DNA from: Streptomyces tendae
Lineage (GTDB): Bacteria > Actinomycetota > Actinomycetes > Streptomycetales > Streptomycetaceae
Length of the DNA stretch: 64,000 bases
Direction of reading: 5' to 3'
Assembly (NCBI RefSeq): GCF_008632955.1
Contig: NZ_CP043960.1
Span: forward strand, 186,001 to 250,000
Part shown: one piece after another, positions 26,966-36,861 of the stretch
How positions within the stretch are numbered: the stretch's first letter is position 1
Layout: each line of letters opens with the position of its first letter
The notes under the pieces: model-generated
The model's input: only the letters and a program-made list of their open reading frames with translations
What the model was told of the DNA's origin: nothing
Database searches by the model: none
Program-made: the position numbers and the translations under genes

Positions 26966-29900
26966 TTACTCCGGCGAGGTGAGCCGGTCGGTGACCTCCT
27001 GGTCCGACAGTTTGAGCACGGCCTGCACCGATGCCGCCGCCTCCGCCAGATCGACTCGGTCACCGGCGAGTTCTCCCAGCCGCGCCGCGAACAGCGCCGG
27101 CGTGGGCGACTGGAACAGTGCCGCGACCGGCACGTCGAGCTGGAACACCTCTCTGATCAGCCCGACCGCGCGCACAGCGGACAGCGACTGGCCGCCGCGG
27201 GCGAAGAAGTCCTCGTTCGGCCCCATGGTGCCGCAGGCAAGGATCAGCGCCCACAGCGTGGCGACGACCTGCTGCACGACCGGATCGGCGGGTGTGACGG
27301 TGACAGTGCCCGACGCCCGCAGGCCGTCCGGTACGGGCAGGGCGGCCTGGTCCACGGTGCCGTCCTCGGTGCGGGGCAGGGTGTCCAGAACCATGATCGA
27401 AGCCGGCACCATGGGCTCGGGCAGCAGCTCGGCCACTGCGTCGCGCACTGAGGTCGCCGTCACCTCGCCGGTGACATACCCCACGAGGTGCTCGCGGCCC
27501 CCGTCGCCGCGGTGGGCCTGGACCGCGGCCGTCCGCACGCCGTGCACCGCGCGCAGCGCCGCCTCGACCTCGGCCGGCTCGATCCGCTCGTGGCCGATCT
27601 TCAGCTGCCGGTCACTTCGTCCCAGGAACTCCAGCCGGCCGTCGCCCAGGTGACGCACCAAGTCCCCGGTCCGGTACAGCCGCGATCCCGGGCGGGCGGC
27701 GTAGGGATCGGGCACGAACACGGCGGCGGTGCGTACCGGGTCCCGTACGTAGCCCCGGGCGAGGACGCTGCCGCCGATGCAGAGCTCGCCGGGTGTGCCC
27801 GTCGGCACCGGCAGGCCGTGTGGGTCGAGGACTCGCAGCTCGGCTCCGGCTGTGGGGCGTCCGATCGGTACGGTCGGCCGGTCGTCCGGCGTGTCGTCGG
27901 CCGTCAGGGACAGCGTGCAGCAGCCGACCACCGCCTCGGTCGGCCCGTACTCGTTGACGGCCCTGGCGTCCGGCGCGATGTCGAAGAGCCGCCGTACGAG
28001 GTCGGCTGCCAGCACTTCGCCGCCGATCACGAAACAGACGTCCCGGCCCGCGAGCGCCCCGGAGGGCAGTAGCCGGCAGAGCTCGTCGAGCTGAGTCGGA
28101 GTCAGCTTCACCAGATCGCAGCCCGCCCCGCCGGTGAGCGTGCGCGCCAGCTCGGGTACGGATCCGGACTCGTCGATGACGTGTACTGTGCCGCCGCTGG
28201 CGAGGGGCAGCCAGAGACTGGTCACCGTCAGGTCGACACCGACGGCGGTGTGCAGCGGAGCTGTCGGCGTCGACGCGGGGCAGTACTCGGCCGCGGCCCA
28301 CCGGACATAGCCGGCGAGTCCGCCATGGGAGACCTCCACCCCCTTCGGGGCGCCGGTCGATCCCGAGGTGTAGAGGACGTAGGCGAGGTCATCTGGTCCG
28401 GCGGTCGGCGGGGTCGTCCGTGGGCTCGGGTCACCGGCTGCCATCAATGAGGTCAGCGGGACGACCTGGACGCCGACGGGCCAGCGGGACGACCCCTCGT
28501 GCTCCATGCTCACGACCGCGTCGGCGTGGGCGTCCGCCACGATGGCCGTTGCCCTGGCCGCCGGTCCGGCGGTATCCAGCGGGAGGTACGCGCAGCCGTG
28601 CTTCCACACACCCAGCAACGCCGCCACCAGCTCGACGGACCGGCCTGCCGCCACGGCCACGAGGGAGCCCGGTCGCACGTCTGCGTCCGCCAGCCCGGAG
28701 GCGATCCGGTCGGACATGCGGTCCAGGTCGGCATAGGTCACCGTGCGGTCGCCCGCCACCAGCGCGACGGCCTGGGGGGCCGCTGCCACCTGGGCTGCCA
28801 CGAGTTCGAGCACCGTGCCGGCGTCGGGTGACCCGGGGGTTCGGGCCCACCGGTCGAGCTGCCCGCGCTCCTCCTCGGAGACCATGCGGGCCATGAGCCG
28901 GCTCACAGGCTCGTCCGGATCAGCGGTCACCGCTTCGAGAAGGCGGCGGAGGTGCCCCATCAGCCCCTCGACGCTGTCCGTGTCGAAGAGGTCGGTGGCG
29001 TACTCCACGGCGATCTCAACCTCGTCGCCGTCCTGGGCGGCGGTGAAGGACAGGTCGAACTTCGACCGGGCCACGTCCACGATGCCCAGGTGCGCGGTCT
29101 CCAGCCCCGCGAACCGCGGGCGCTGCCCGGAGCGGTCCTCCTCGTGGGACAGGGTGACCTGGTACAGGGGGTTGCGGCCAAGCGAGCGCTGCGGGCGCAG
29201 TGCCTCCACCAGCCGGTCGAACGGCAGGTCCTGGTGGTCATAGGCGGTCAGGAAGGTGCGCCTGGTCTGCCGCAGGAACGTACGGAAGGTCGGGTCTCCC
29301 TCCAGCCGGCCCCGCAGGACCACCGTGTTCACGAAGTACCCCACCGACTGCTCGAACGCAGTGTGGAGCCTGCCGCCCACAGGTGTGCCCACGCTGACGT
29401 CGGGCCGCCCCGAATAGCGCATGAGGAGGAGCTGGAGGGCGGCGAGCACCGTCATGAACAGCGTGCTGCGTTCGGCGCGGGCGAGGGCGTGCAGGCTGGC
29501 GCTGACCGGGGCGGGCAGCCGCATGCGCCGTTCCGCGCCCGCGTAGGACTGCTCGGCCGGGCGCGGCCGGCTGATCGGCAGGGACAGCAGTTCCGGGGCG
29601 TCGCGCAGCTCCTCGCGCCAGAAGTCGAGCAGCTGGTTCGTCCGCTCACCGCTGAGGTGGCGGCGCTGCCAGGCGGCGAAGTCCGCGTACTGTTCGGCCG
29701 GGCGTACGGGCAGGGGCCGGCCGGCGCACACCGTGTTGTAGGCCTCGGCCAGTTCCCGCACCACGATGTCCATGGACCGTCCGTCGAAGACGATGTGGTG
29801 CACCAGCACGACGAGCACGTGGCGGTCGTCCGCGACCCGCAGGACCTCGACGCGGAAGAGGGGGCCCTTGGCCAGGTCGAACGCCTCGGAGGTCAGCCGG

Positions 29901-30358
29901 GCACAGGCGGCGTCGACGACGGTGTCCCGCGTCGGTCCGTCCGGCCGGCGCAGATCGGTCACCGGAACACGCAGGCCGCGGAAGGGCTCCACGACCTGCA
30001 CGGGCCTGCCGTCCCGCTCTGCGAACCGGGTGCGCAGGGCGCCGTGGCGTGCCACGACGTCGTTGACGGCCGCGGACAGCGCGCCGACGTCGAGCGGCCC
30101 TGCCAGATCGATGCGCCACGCCAGGGTGTAGAACGGGTCGTCCTGCTTGAGCTGGTCGAGGAACCACAACCCCTGTTGGGCCACCGAGGTTTCGCAGACC
30201 AGTGGTTCCTGGGCGCGCAGTCGGTGCCGTCGCTCCCGTAGCCGTTGTTCGAGCAGGGCGCGCTGCTCCTCGGACAGGTCCTCCAGCCGGGCCCGCATCC
30301 GCTCGGCGCCCGTCCGCGTCACCCCGGTCTCCAGCTCGGCCGTGTTCGTGTCAGTCAT
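26966..30358 (-). CDS. NRPS module C-A-PCP
   Basis: An 1130-residue nonribosomal peptide synthetase. The C domain (about 50-480) has the active H187-H188-IVFDG. The A domain (about 510-1015) has YTSGSTGAPKG; by eye its ten-residue specificity code reads D-L-T-K-V-G-E-V-G-K, an Asn/Asp-type code. The A10 core, normally NGK, reads TEDGTVD, so the catalytic lysine is Thr. The PCP (about 1035-1105) has FFARGGQSL with its phosphopantetheine Ser. There is no thioesterase. The ATG at 30358 overlaps the aminotransferase stop by eight bases. It is the last gene of the minus-strand operon. The C domain should condense; own-substrate activation is doubtful. Confidence 0.9.
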   Translation of the reverse strand: MTDTNTAELETGVTRTGAERMRARLEDLSEEQRALLEQRLRERRHRLRAQEPLVCETSVAQQGLWFLDQLKQDDPFYTLAWRIDLAGPLDVGALSAAVNDVVARHGALRTRFAERDGRPVQVVEPFRGLRVPVTDLRRPDGPTRDTVVDAACARLTSEAFDLAKGPLFRVEVLRVADDRHVLVVLVHHIVFDGRSMDIVVRELAEAYNTVCAGRPLPVRPAEQYADFAAWQRRHLSGERTNQLLDFWREELRDAPELLSLPISRPRPAEQSYAGAERRMRLPAPVSASLHALARAERSTLFMTVLAALQLLLMRYSGRPDVSVGTPVGGRLHTAFEQSVGYFVNTVVLRGRLEGDPTFRTFLRQTRRTFLTAYDHQDLPFDRLVEALRPQRSLGRNPLYQVTLSHEEDRSGQRPRFAGLETAHLGIVDVARSKFDLSFTAAQDGDEVEIAVEYATDLFDTDSVEGLMGHLRRLLEAVTADPDEPVSRLMARMVSEEERGQLDRWARTPGSPDAGTVLELVAAQVAAAPQAVALVAGDRTVTYADLDRMSDRIASGLADADVRPGSLVAVAAGRSVELVAALLGVWKHGCAYLPLDTAGPAARATAIVADAHADAVVSMEHEGSSRWPVGVQVVPLTSLMAAGDPSPRTTPPTAGPDDLAYVLYTSGSTGAPKGVEVSHGGLAGYVRWAAAEYCPASTPTAPLHTAVGVDLTVTSLWLPLASGGTVHVIDESGSVPELARTLTGGAGCDLVKLTPTQLDELCRLLPSGALAGRDVCFVIGGEVLAADLVRRLFDIAPDARAVNEYGPTEAVVGCCTLSLTADDTPDDRPTVPIGRPTAGAELRVLDPHGLPVPTGTPGELCIGGSVLARGYVRDPVRTAAVFVPDPYAARPGSRLYRTGDLVRHLGDGRLEFLGRSDRQLKIGHERIEPAEVEAALRAVHGVRTAAVQAHRGDGGREHLVGYVTGEVTATSVRDAVAELLPEPMVPASIMVLDTLPRTEDGTVDQAALPVPDGLRASGTVTVTPADPVVQQVVATLWALILACGTMGPNEDFFARGGQSLSAVRAVGLIREVFQLDVPVAALFQSPTPALFAARLGELAGDRVDLAEAAASVQAVLKLSDQEVTDRLTSPE

Positions 30359-31478
30359 GAGCGGCACCTCGGCGCGCGCGCAGGGCACCCTGCAATCGGT
30401 CCAGTCCCTCCACGAATGCGGCCTCGTCGCCACCGAAACCCAGGCGCACCCGGTCGGGATGGCCGAAGGCGGATCCCGGCACGAGCAGGACGTCGTGGCG
30501 GGCGCCCAGCTCGCGGCACAGGTCCTCGGTGTCCTCGATGCCGGCGAACGTCGGGAAGGCCGTGCAGCCGCCGTCGGGTCGGGTCCAGGACACCAGCTCG
30601 GAGTTGTGCCGGATCCAGTCGGCCAGCCGTTGCCGGTTGCGGGCCGCCTGGGCGCGCCGCACGTCAAGGATCCGGTCGGCCTGCGCGATGGCCCGCGCGG
30701 CGAAGAACTCGGTCAGGGGAGACAGGCAGATGCTGATGGCGTCGCGCAGGGGGACGAAACGCGTCAGGATCTCCGGTGTGGCGAGGCACCAGCCGACACG
30801 TGTCCCGGGCAGCCCGTAGGCCTTGGACATCGTGCCGATCGACACGCAGCGCGCGTAGCGCAGCGCGGGCTCGGGCAACGGCGGCGTGTCGTACACCAGC
30901 TCGGTGAAGGCGCCGTCCCAGACGAGATAGGCACCGTGGTCGGCGACCAGGTCCAGGAAGGCGTCGAACTGGTCGCGGGTGAGGGTCGCACCCGTCGGAT
31001 TGTGCGGGAAGTTGACGATCACCATGCGGGTGCGGCTGGTGAGCAGCGGACGCAGGATGTCCAGACAGGGACGGAAGCCGTCCTCCGGTCGGAGCCGCCA
31101 GCGCTTGATCCGGCAGCCGATCGCCTCGGCGACCGACCGCAGCGAATGGTAGGCGGGGTCCACGACGACGACTTCGTCGCCGGAGGTCAGCAGGGCGTTC
31201 ATGGCCACGAAGATCGCTTCGGTGGATCCGTGGGTCGCCATGACACGGTCCGGGTCGTCGACGCCGAACCGGACGGCCAACACCTCACGCAACTCCCGGC
31301 CGCCGTACGACTCGCTGTCGTCGAAGGCGAGCGAGTCCAGCTCCGTGGGGTGGATGCCCAGCAGCCGGCGCAGCTCCGACAGGGTCCAGGGCTGCACGCC
31401 GCTGCTGCCCAGATCGATCTTCGTGTCGAAGTAGAAATGCCGCATCCAATCTTCGAGTGGCGCGTGCGGAAGTCTCAT
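30351..31478 (-). CDS. VioD-like PLP enzyme, predicted capreomycidine synthase
   Basis: A 375-residue class I/II aminotransferase-fold protein. It resembles viomycin VioD along its length as I recall that sequence: APLEDWMRHFYFDTKIDLGS, ATHGSTEAIF, VVVDPAYHSL, NFPHNPTGA, LVWDGAFTELVYD and the PLP Lys K219 in SIGTMSKAYGLPGTRVGW. VioD converts 3-hydroxy-L-Arg to capreomycidine by beta-elimination and intramolecular cyclisation. The cluster's VioC-like oxygenases can supply 3-hydroxy-Arg. It overlaps both neighbouring NRPS genes (ATGA at 31475-31478 and eight bases at 30351-30358), so it is translationally coupled. Streptothricin OrfR is a related alternative reading. Confidence 0.88.
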   Translation of the reverse strand: MRLPHAPLEDWMRHFYFDTKIDLGSSGVQPWTLSELRRLLGIHPTELDSLAFDDSESYGGRELREVLAVRFGVDDPDRVMATHGSTEAIFVAMNALLTSGDEVVVVDPAYHSLRSVAEAIGCRIKRWRLRPEDGFRPCLDILRPLLTSRTRMVIVNFPHNPTGATLTRDQFDAFLDLVADHGAYLVWDGAFTELVYDTPPLPEPALRYARCVSIGTMSKAYGLPGTRVGWCLATPEILTRFVPLRDAISICLSPLTEFFAARAIAQADRILDVRRAQAARNRQRLADWIRHNSELVSWTRPDGGCTAFPTFAGIEDTEDLCRELGARHDVLLVPGSAFGHPDRVRLGFGGDEAAFVEGLDRLQGALRARRGAAHD

Positions 31479-34400
31479 GAGGGGTCGCTCGCTTTCAGGT
31501 GCGCCAGCAGGGCGGCGGCGGTGTGGGCCAGGTGGGGTTCGCGCAGCATGCTGTAGTGGTCTCCCGGCACCTCCACGACGGTGACCGACCCGGACACCCG
31601 GTCGGACCAGCCGTGGTCCGCCGCGTGGCCCACCCGGCCGGCGCGTGCGCAGAGCAGGGTGACCGGTCCCGGGTAGGCGGTGACCGGTCGGTAGTGGTCC
31701 AGCGCCACGGCGTGTGCCGCGTACGTTCGGAACAGGCGGTCCAGGAGGACCAGGCCGTCGTCGGGTGAGAGCACACCGGCGGCCTGGGCGCGTGCCAGCA
31801 GCCGCTCACGGCCGGCCCGCGGCCCGGACCGCGCGAGGTCGGCGGGCGGCAGGGCGAGGTCGAGGTCCAGGACGCGCCCCCAGTCCGCGGCGAAGTCGGC
31901 CAGCAGCGCGGCCTCGTCCGGGCGGTTGCTGGCGCCTGCGCGGAGGCCGGCCGGTGGCGGCGGATAGCTGTCCAGCATGAACACAGGCAGGGGGCGGCCC
32001 GTCGACTGCAGGAACTGCCGGGCCATCTCCAGCGCGACGACGCCTCCCATGGACCAGCCCGCGAGCAGGAACGGACGGTCGGTCGTGGCTTTCGGCAGTG
32101 CGGCCAGGTAGGCGGCGGCCATGGCCTCGACGCGGTCGCGCGGCACCTCATCGGCGCCGAGACCGCGCGCGACCAGGCCGTGGACGGGCCGGTCCGGTCC
32201 CAGCGCGTTGCTGAGCCCGGCGTAGCACAGGACGTTGCCGCCGAGGGGATGGACGAGAACGACGGGTGCCCCGGCACCGCCGTCGCGCAACGTCACCAGA
32301 GGCGAGGCGTCGCCCGGGGCGTCCTCCTCGCTCAGCAGGGCGGCCAGCTGCTCGACCGTGGGTGCCTGGAAGACGGCGGTGGGGCGGATGGTCCGGCCGC
32401 CGGCCCGCGTGATGCGCGCCGCCATCCGTACGGCCGCGAGGGAGGTGCCGCCGAGGTCGAAGAAGTTGTCGTGCAGGCCGATGTCGTCCCGGTGCAGGAC
32501 CTCCGACCAGACCTCCGCGACCCGCCGCTCCTGCGGGGTGCGTGGCCGCTCGGTGGCTTTCCTCGTCGGCCGCTCGGCCGTCGGCGACGGCAGCTTCGCA
32601 CGGTCGAGCTTTCCGTTCCCGGTGAGGGGCAGCTCGGCCAGGGTGACGAAGGCGGCCGGAATCATGTACGCGGGCAGTGTGCGGCTGAGCCGGCTGCGCA
32701 GCTCGGACACCGGGGGAGGCCCTGCGGGGTCGCCGGGGACGACATAGGCCACCAGGTGGCGCTCCCCGGGTGCGTCCTCGCGCGCGAGGACCACCGCCTG
32801 CCGTACCGCCGGGTGGCTGCGCAGCGTCGCCTCGATCTCTCCGAGTTCGACACGGTAGCCGCGGATCTTCACCTGGTGGTCGGTGCGGCCGAGGTATTCC
32901 AGCAGGCCGTCCGACCGCCAGCGGGCCAGGTCGCCGGTGCGGTACATCCGTTCGCCCGGACCGTCGTACGGGTCGGGAAGGAAATGTTCGGCCGTGAGCT
33001 GCGGCCGGCCCAGGTAGCCGCGCGCGAGCCCGGCACCGGCCACGTACAACTCTCCCGTCACACCGGTCGGCACCTGGCCGAGAGCGGCGTCCAGGACGTA
33101 GAGGCGGTCCCCGCCCACCGGGCGCCCGATCGGCGGGAGCCCGCTCACGGGGACATCGGTGGTCCAGTGCGCCGCCCACACGGTGGTCTCGGTGGGCCCG
33201 TAGCCGTTGAAGACACGTGCCTGGGGGAGGACGTGGAGAACCTCCTCGATCAGTGCTCCGGGAAGGGCCTCGCCGATGTTGACCACGGTGGTGGTGCCGG
33301 CCGGCAGCCGGCGTTGTGCCGCGAGCACCGTCATCGCCGACGGCGCCCCGCTGACCAGCGTCGTCCGGTCGGCCTGCGGGTCGCGTTCGGCGAGCGCGAG
33401 GACATCGCGCACGATCTCCACCCGGCCGCCGCAGGCCAGGGGCGCGAACAGTTCGAAGATCGAGGCGTCGAAGGAGAACGAGGCGGCGCACAGGACACGC
33501 GACAGCTGTTGCGGACCGAACTCGGACACGGTCCAGCGCACCAGGTTGACCGCGGCCGCGTGCGGGACGACGACGCCCTTGGGCTGTCCTGTGGACCCGG
33601 AGGTGTACAGCACGTACGCCGGATGGGCGGGGGCCGCGTCGGCCGGCGGCGCCTGCGGCTCGTGCCCGCCGTCCGCCGCGGCCAGGTCCCGGTCGGTGAG
33701 CACACAGACCGGCCGGGCGTCTCGCAACATGAACGCGATGCGCTCCGCCGGGTGGGACGGGTCCAGCGGAAGGTATGCGCCTCCGGCCTTGAGCACGGCC
33801 AGGAAGGCGACGACGGCCTCCACCGAACGCGGCAGCTGTACGGCGACCACGCCTTCGGGCCGGACCCCGCGCCGGCGCAGCGAGCGGGCCAGCCGCTCGG
33901 CACGGGCGTCCAGTTCCGCGTAGGTCGTCTCCACACCGTCGCAGAGCACGGCCGGCGCGTGCGGGGTGCGGCGCACCTGCTCCTCGATCAGGCCGTGCAG
34001 CGTGGTGGGCGCGCCCGGCACGGCCGGTCCCCGTCCCTGCCGCACCAGCTCCGACGCCTCCCCGGGCAGGAGCAGGTCCACGCTTCCCACGGTCCGCTCC
34101 GGTTCGGCGAGGAGCTGGGCGAGGAGCCGCGCGTAGCGCCGACCGATCCGCTGTGCGGTCTCCGGCTCGAACAGATCCGTGCGGTAGCCGAGCTCGCACC
34201 GCAGTGCGTCACCGTCCTCCACCACCTCCAGGACCAGGTCGAACTTGGCGTCGCGGGTGGTCACCGTGCAGGGGGCGACCTCGAGGCCGGGGAGCCGCAC
34301 GGAGTCCTCGGCGCCGGTGTTCTGGAAACTGAACACGGCCTGGAAGAGCGGGTTGTGGCTCAACGTCCGCTCCGGCCTGAGCTCCTCCACGAGCAGCTCG

Positions 34401-35512
34401 AAGGGCACGTCCTGGTGCTCGAACGCCTCGAGCACCGTCTGCCGGGCGCGGCGCAGGTGGTCCCGGAACGTGAGGTCGTCCGCGACCTCCGCGCGCAGGA
34501 CCACGGTGTTGACGAAGAAGCCGACCATCCCCTCCAGTTCGGCGCGCGGCCGACCGGCCACGGGGGACCCCACCACGACGTCGCGCTGCCCGGACAGGCG
34601 GGCCAGCAACACCTGGTAGGCGGCAAGCAGCACCATGTAGAGGGTGCAGCCCTCCGCACGGGCCCGTGAGCGTGCGGCGGCCGTCACCTCCGGAGGCAGG
34701 ACGAAGGCGAACTGCGCGCCGGTGTACGACGCCACAGCCGGACGGGGGTGGTCCGTCGGCAGCGCCAGCAGGCCGGGAGCACCGGCCAGGGTGCGCCGCC
34801 AGTAGGCGAGTCCCTCGGCCAGTGCGCCCTGGTCGAGCCGGGTCCGCTGCCACACCGAGTAGTCGGTGTACTGCAGCGCCGGCTCGGCGAGCGGCGAAGG
34901 GCGGTCCGCGCCGAACGCGGTGTACAGCGCGGCCAGTTCGTCGAAGAATACGCCGAACGACCAGCCGTCGAAGACCGCGTGGTGGAAGACCAGGACCAGG
35001 GTGTGCTCGGCCGGGCCCGAGCGGATCAGCAGCGCGCGGAACAGCGCGTCCTCGGCCAGGTCGAACGGGCGGGTGAACTCCGCCTCGGCCGCCAGCCGTA
35101 CCGCCGCGGCGCGTTGCGCCGGCGGGAGCGTGCTGACGTCCCGCACCGGCAGCCGGACTGAGCCGGGGTCGTGGACCACCTGCACCGGGGCGCCGTCCTC
35201 TGCCATGAAGGTGGTCCGCAGCACCTGATGCCTGCGGACGATCTCCGTCAGGCAGCGTTCGAGCAGGCCGGTGTCGAGGACGCCGCGCACCGTCACCGCC
35301 CTGCCCAGGTTGTACGCGGAGCGGTCACCCGGCGCCATGACCTGGTCGAGGAACCACAACGCGCGTTGTGCCATGGACGCGGGCACGGGCGCGGCACCGG
35401 CGAGTCCCGCCCGCAACGTGGCCGGGCCGGCATCGCGGGCTCCGCGCTGCCTCCTGAGCAGCCGAAGTCGCTCCGGCGACAGGGTGGAGACGGACAGACT
35501 GTGCTCGCTCAT
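31475..35512 (-). CDS. NRPS terminal module C-A-PCP-TE
   Basis: A 1345-residue synthetase. The C domain (about 25-450) has HHAVFDG. The A domain (about 480-985) has YTSGSTGQPKG and an intact A10 (TGNGKLD); my manual code is D-A-F-S-V-I-G-V-W-K, which I cannot match to a known amino acid. The PCP (about 1010-1075) has NFFDLGGTSLAAVR. The C-terminal thioesterase (about 1100-1340) has GWSMGG with the nucleophile Ser. As the only covalent TE in the cluster it marks the final module, releasing the peptide by hydrolysis or cyclisation. ATG at 35512, four bases after the P450 stop. Confidence 0.92.
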   Translation of the reverse strand: MSEHSLSVSTLSPERLRLLRRQRGARDAGPATLRAGLAGAAPVPASMAQRALWFLDQVMAPGDRSAYNLGRAVTVRGVLDTGLLERCLTEIVRRHQVLRTTFMAEDGAPVQVVHDPGSVRLPVRDVSTLPPAQRAAAVRLAAEAEFTRPFDLAEDALFRALLIRSGPAEHTLVLVFHHAVFDGWSFGVFFDELAALYTAFGADRPSPLAEPALQYTDYSVWQRTRLDQGALAEGLAYWRRTLAGAPGLLALPTDHPRPAVASYTGAQFAFVLPPEVTAAARSRARAEGCTLYMVLLAAYQVLLARLSGQRDVVVGSPVAGRPRAELEGMVGFFVNTVVLRAEVADDLTFRDHLRRARQTVLEAFEHQDVPFELLVEELRPERTLSHNPLFQAVFSFQNTGAEDSVRLPGLEVAPCTVTTRDAKFDLVLEVVEDGDALRCELGYRTDLFEPETAQRIGRRYARLLAQLLAEPERTVGSVDLLLPGEASELVRQGRGPAVPGAPTTLHGLIEEQVRRTPHAPAVLCDGVETTYAELDARAERLARSLRRRGVRPEGVVAVQLPRSVEAVVAFLAVLKAGGAYLPLDPSHPAERIAFMLRDARPVCVLTDRDLAAADGGHEPQAPPADAAPAHPAYVLYTSGSTGQPKGVVVPHAAAVNLVRWTVSEFGPQQLSRVLCAASFSFDASIFELFAPLACGGRVEIVRDVLALAERDPQADRTTLVSGAPSAMTVLAAQRRLPAGTTTVVNIGEALPGALIEEVLHVLPQARVFNGYGPTETTVWAAHWTTDVPVSGLPPIGRPVGGDRLYVLDAALGQVPTGVTGELYVAGAGLARGYLGRPQLTAEHFLPDPYDGPGERMYRTGDLARWRSDGLLEYLGRTDHQVKIRGYRVELGEIEATLRSHPAVRQAVVLAREDAPGERHLVAYVVPGDPAGPPPVSELRSRLSRTLPAYMIPAAFVTLAELPLTGNGKLDRAKLPSPTAERPTRKATERPRTPQERRVAEVWSEVLHRDDIGLHDNFFDLGGTSLAAVRMAARITRAGGRTIRPTAVFQAPTVEQLAALLSEEDAPGDASPLVTLRDGGAGAPVVLVHPLGGNVLCYAGLSNALGPDRPVHGLVARGLGADEVPRDRVEAMAAAYLAALPKATTDRPFLLAGWSMGGVVALEMARQFLQSTGRPLPVFMLDSYPPPPAGLRAGASNRPDEAALLADFAADWGRVLDLDLALPPADLARSGPRAGRERLLARAQAAGVLSPDDGLVLLDRLFRTYAAHAVALDHYRPVTAYPGPVTLLCARAGRVGHAADHGWSDRVSGSVTVVEVPGDHYSMLREPHLAHTAAALLAHLKASDPS

Positions 35513-35516
35513 CTGG

Positions 35517-36770
35517 TTACTCCGGATCCGTGGTGCGGGTCGGCTCACCCGGCGTGTAGGTGAGGGGCAGGGCGGTGACGCCGTAGACCGAACTCAGATC
35601 GGGGAAGTAGGTGATGCCGGCCGGGTCGGCGATGGCGTAGTCGGGCATCCGGGTGATGACCTCCTCCACCATGACGCTGAACATGGCGCGCACCAGCGCT
35701 GCGCCCAGGCAGTAGTGCGGGCCCGCGCCGAAGGCGAGGTGATCCCGGTGGTCACGGTCGATCAGGACGGCGTCGGGGTCGGCGAAGACGGACGGGTCGC
35801 GGTTGGCCGCCCCCCATGACAGGAAGATCCGCTCCCCGCGGCGCAGGGGGACCCCTCCGAGCGAGGTGTCGGCGGTGACGGTGCGGCTGGTGCCCTGGAC
35901 CGGGGACATCCAGCGGAGGAACTCGTCGGCGGCCTGGGGGAGCAGGGCCGGCTCGGCGGTGAGCCGCTTCCTGAGGTCGTGGTCGTGTGCGAGGTGCAGC
36001 AGGGCCGTCGCGGTCAGGGTGGACGTGGGGTCGATGCCGAGCAGGAGCAGGTACAGGATCGACAGGATGTCCTCGTCGTCGACCGGCCGGCCGTCGACGG
36101 TGGCGGCCAGCAGATGCGGGATCAGTCCTCCGCCGGTTCCGTCCTCGCGGTGCTGCTCCACCTGCTCGAGGATCTCCAGAGTGATCTCCTGCGCGTGGGC
36201 CCGGGCGGAGGCCATGTCGTGGGGTGCTGCCAGCAGGGCCTGGTGCAGCAGGGCGTCGATCTCGGCCCATCGCTCGTCCGGGAACCCTATGTCGCGCATG
36301 GTGACGATGGCCGGCACGCGCAGAGTGAGGGCCTGAACGATGTCGCACGAGCCGTCCCTGATGACCGCGTCGACGCTCTCCCGCGCGAGCCGGCGCAGCT
36401 CCGGCATCCGCTCCCTGACCCGGCCGGCCGAGTAGAAGGAGGCCACCAGCCTGCGGTACTTGATGCTCTCCGGCGCATCCTGTTCGAGCGGAACGAGCCG
36501 ACCGGTCTGGCCCAGCGGAGGAATGGTGACGCCCTGGACGGTCCCGTCGGGCAGCACCTGGCCGGTGGAGAACGCCTTGTCCCGCCCGGCCAGCGAGACC
36601 TCCGCGTGCCCGGACGCCACCCAGAAGCCGCCCCAGGACGGGCTCCAGGTGACGGGGCATCGGGAACGGAGCCGCTCGTAGACGGGATAGGGGTCCCGCG
36701 CCAGTGCAGGGTCATGGCTGTCGAAGGCCGATACGGCGTGGTCGTCGGTCGGAACGCGCGACTGGTCCAT
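35517..36770 (-). CDS. Cytochrome P450
   Basis: A 417-residue soluble P450. The heme loop is FGAGPHYCLGAALVR, and the ExxR (DEFLRW) and the K-helix region are present. The I-helix segment reads LLLGIDPTSTLT: the usual acid before the conserved Thr (AGxE/DT) is Pro here. Located between the exporter and the terminal NRPS in one operon, it is probably a tailoring or PCP-bound amino acid hydroxylase. The ATG at 36770 has AGAAGGA upstream. Confidence 0.9.
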   Translation of the reverse strand: MDQSRVPTDDHAVSAFDSHDPALARDPYPVYERLRSRCPVTWSPSWGGFWVASGHAEVSLAGRDKAFSTGQVLPDGTVQGVTIPPLGQTGRLVPLEQDAPESIKYRRLVASFYSAGRVRERMPELRRLARESVDAVIRDGSCDIVQALTLRVPAIVTMRDIGFPDERWAEIDALLHQALLAAPHDMASARAHAQEITLEILEQVEQHREDGTGGGLIPHLLAATVDGRPVDDEDILSILYLLLLGIDPTSTLTATALLHLAHDHDLRKRLTAEPALLPQAADEFLRWMSPVQGTSRTVTADTSLGGVPLRRGERIFLSWGAANRDPSVFADPDAVLIDRDHRDHLAFGAGPHYCLGAALVRAMFSVMVEEVITRMPDYAIADPAGITYFPDLSSVYGVTALPLTYTPGEPTRTTDPE

Positions 36771-36861
36771 GGTCCTTCTTTCTGTGAGGAGGCCCGCGCA
36801 AGGACGCCGCCCCTCCCCCCGACCGGGCTCGGGCACGGGCCGGGCCCGGTCGGACACGCCG

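Noticed and set aside
26966..30358. Reading the cluster as streptothricin or viomycin biosynthesis
   Set aside because: VioC/VioD-like genes suggest it, but there are no sugar genes, beta-lysine aminomutase, or tuberactinomycin-type dehydratase in the window, and the NRPS layout differs.
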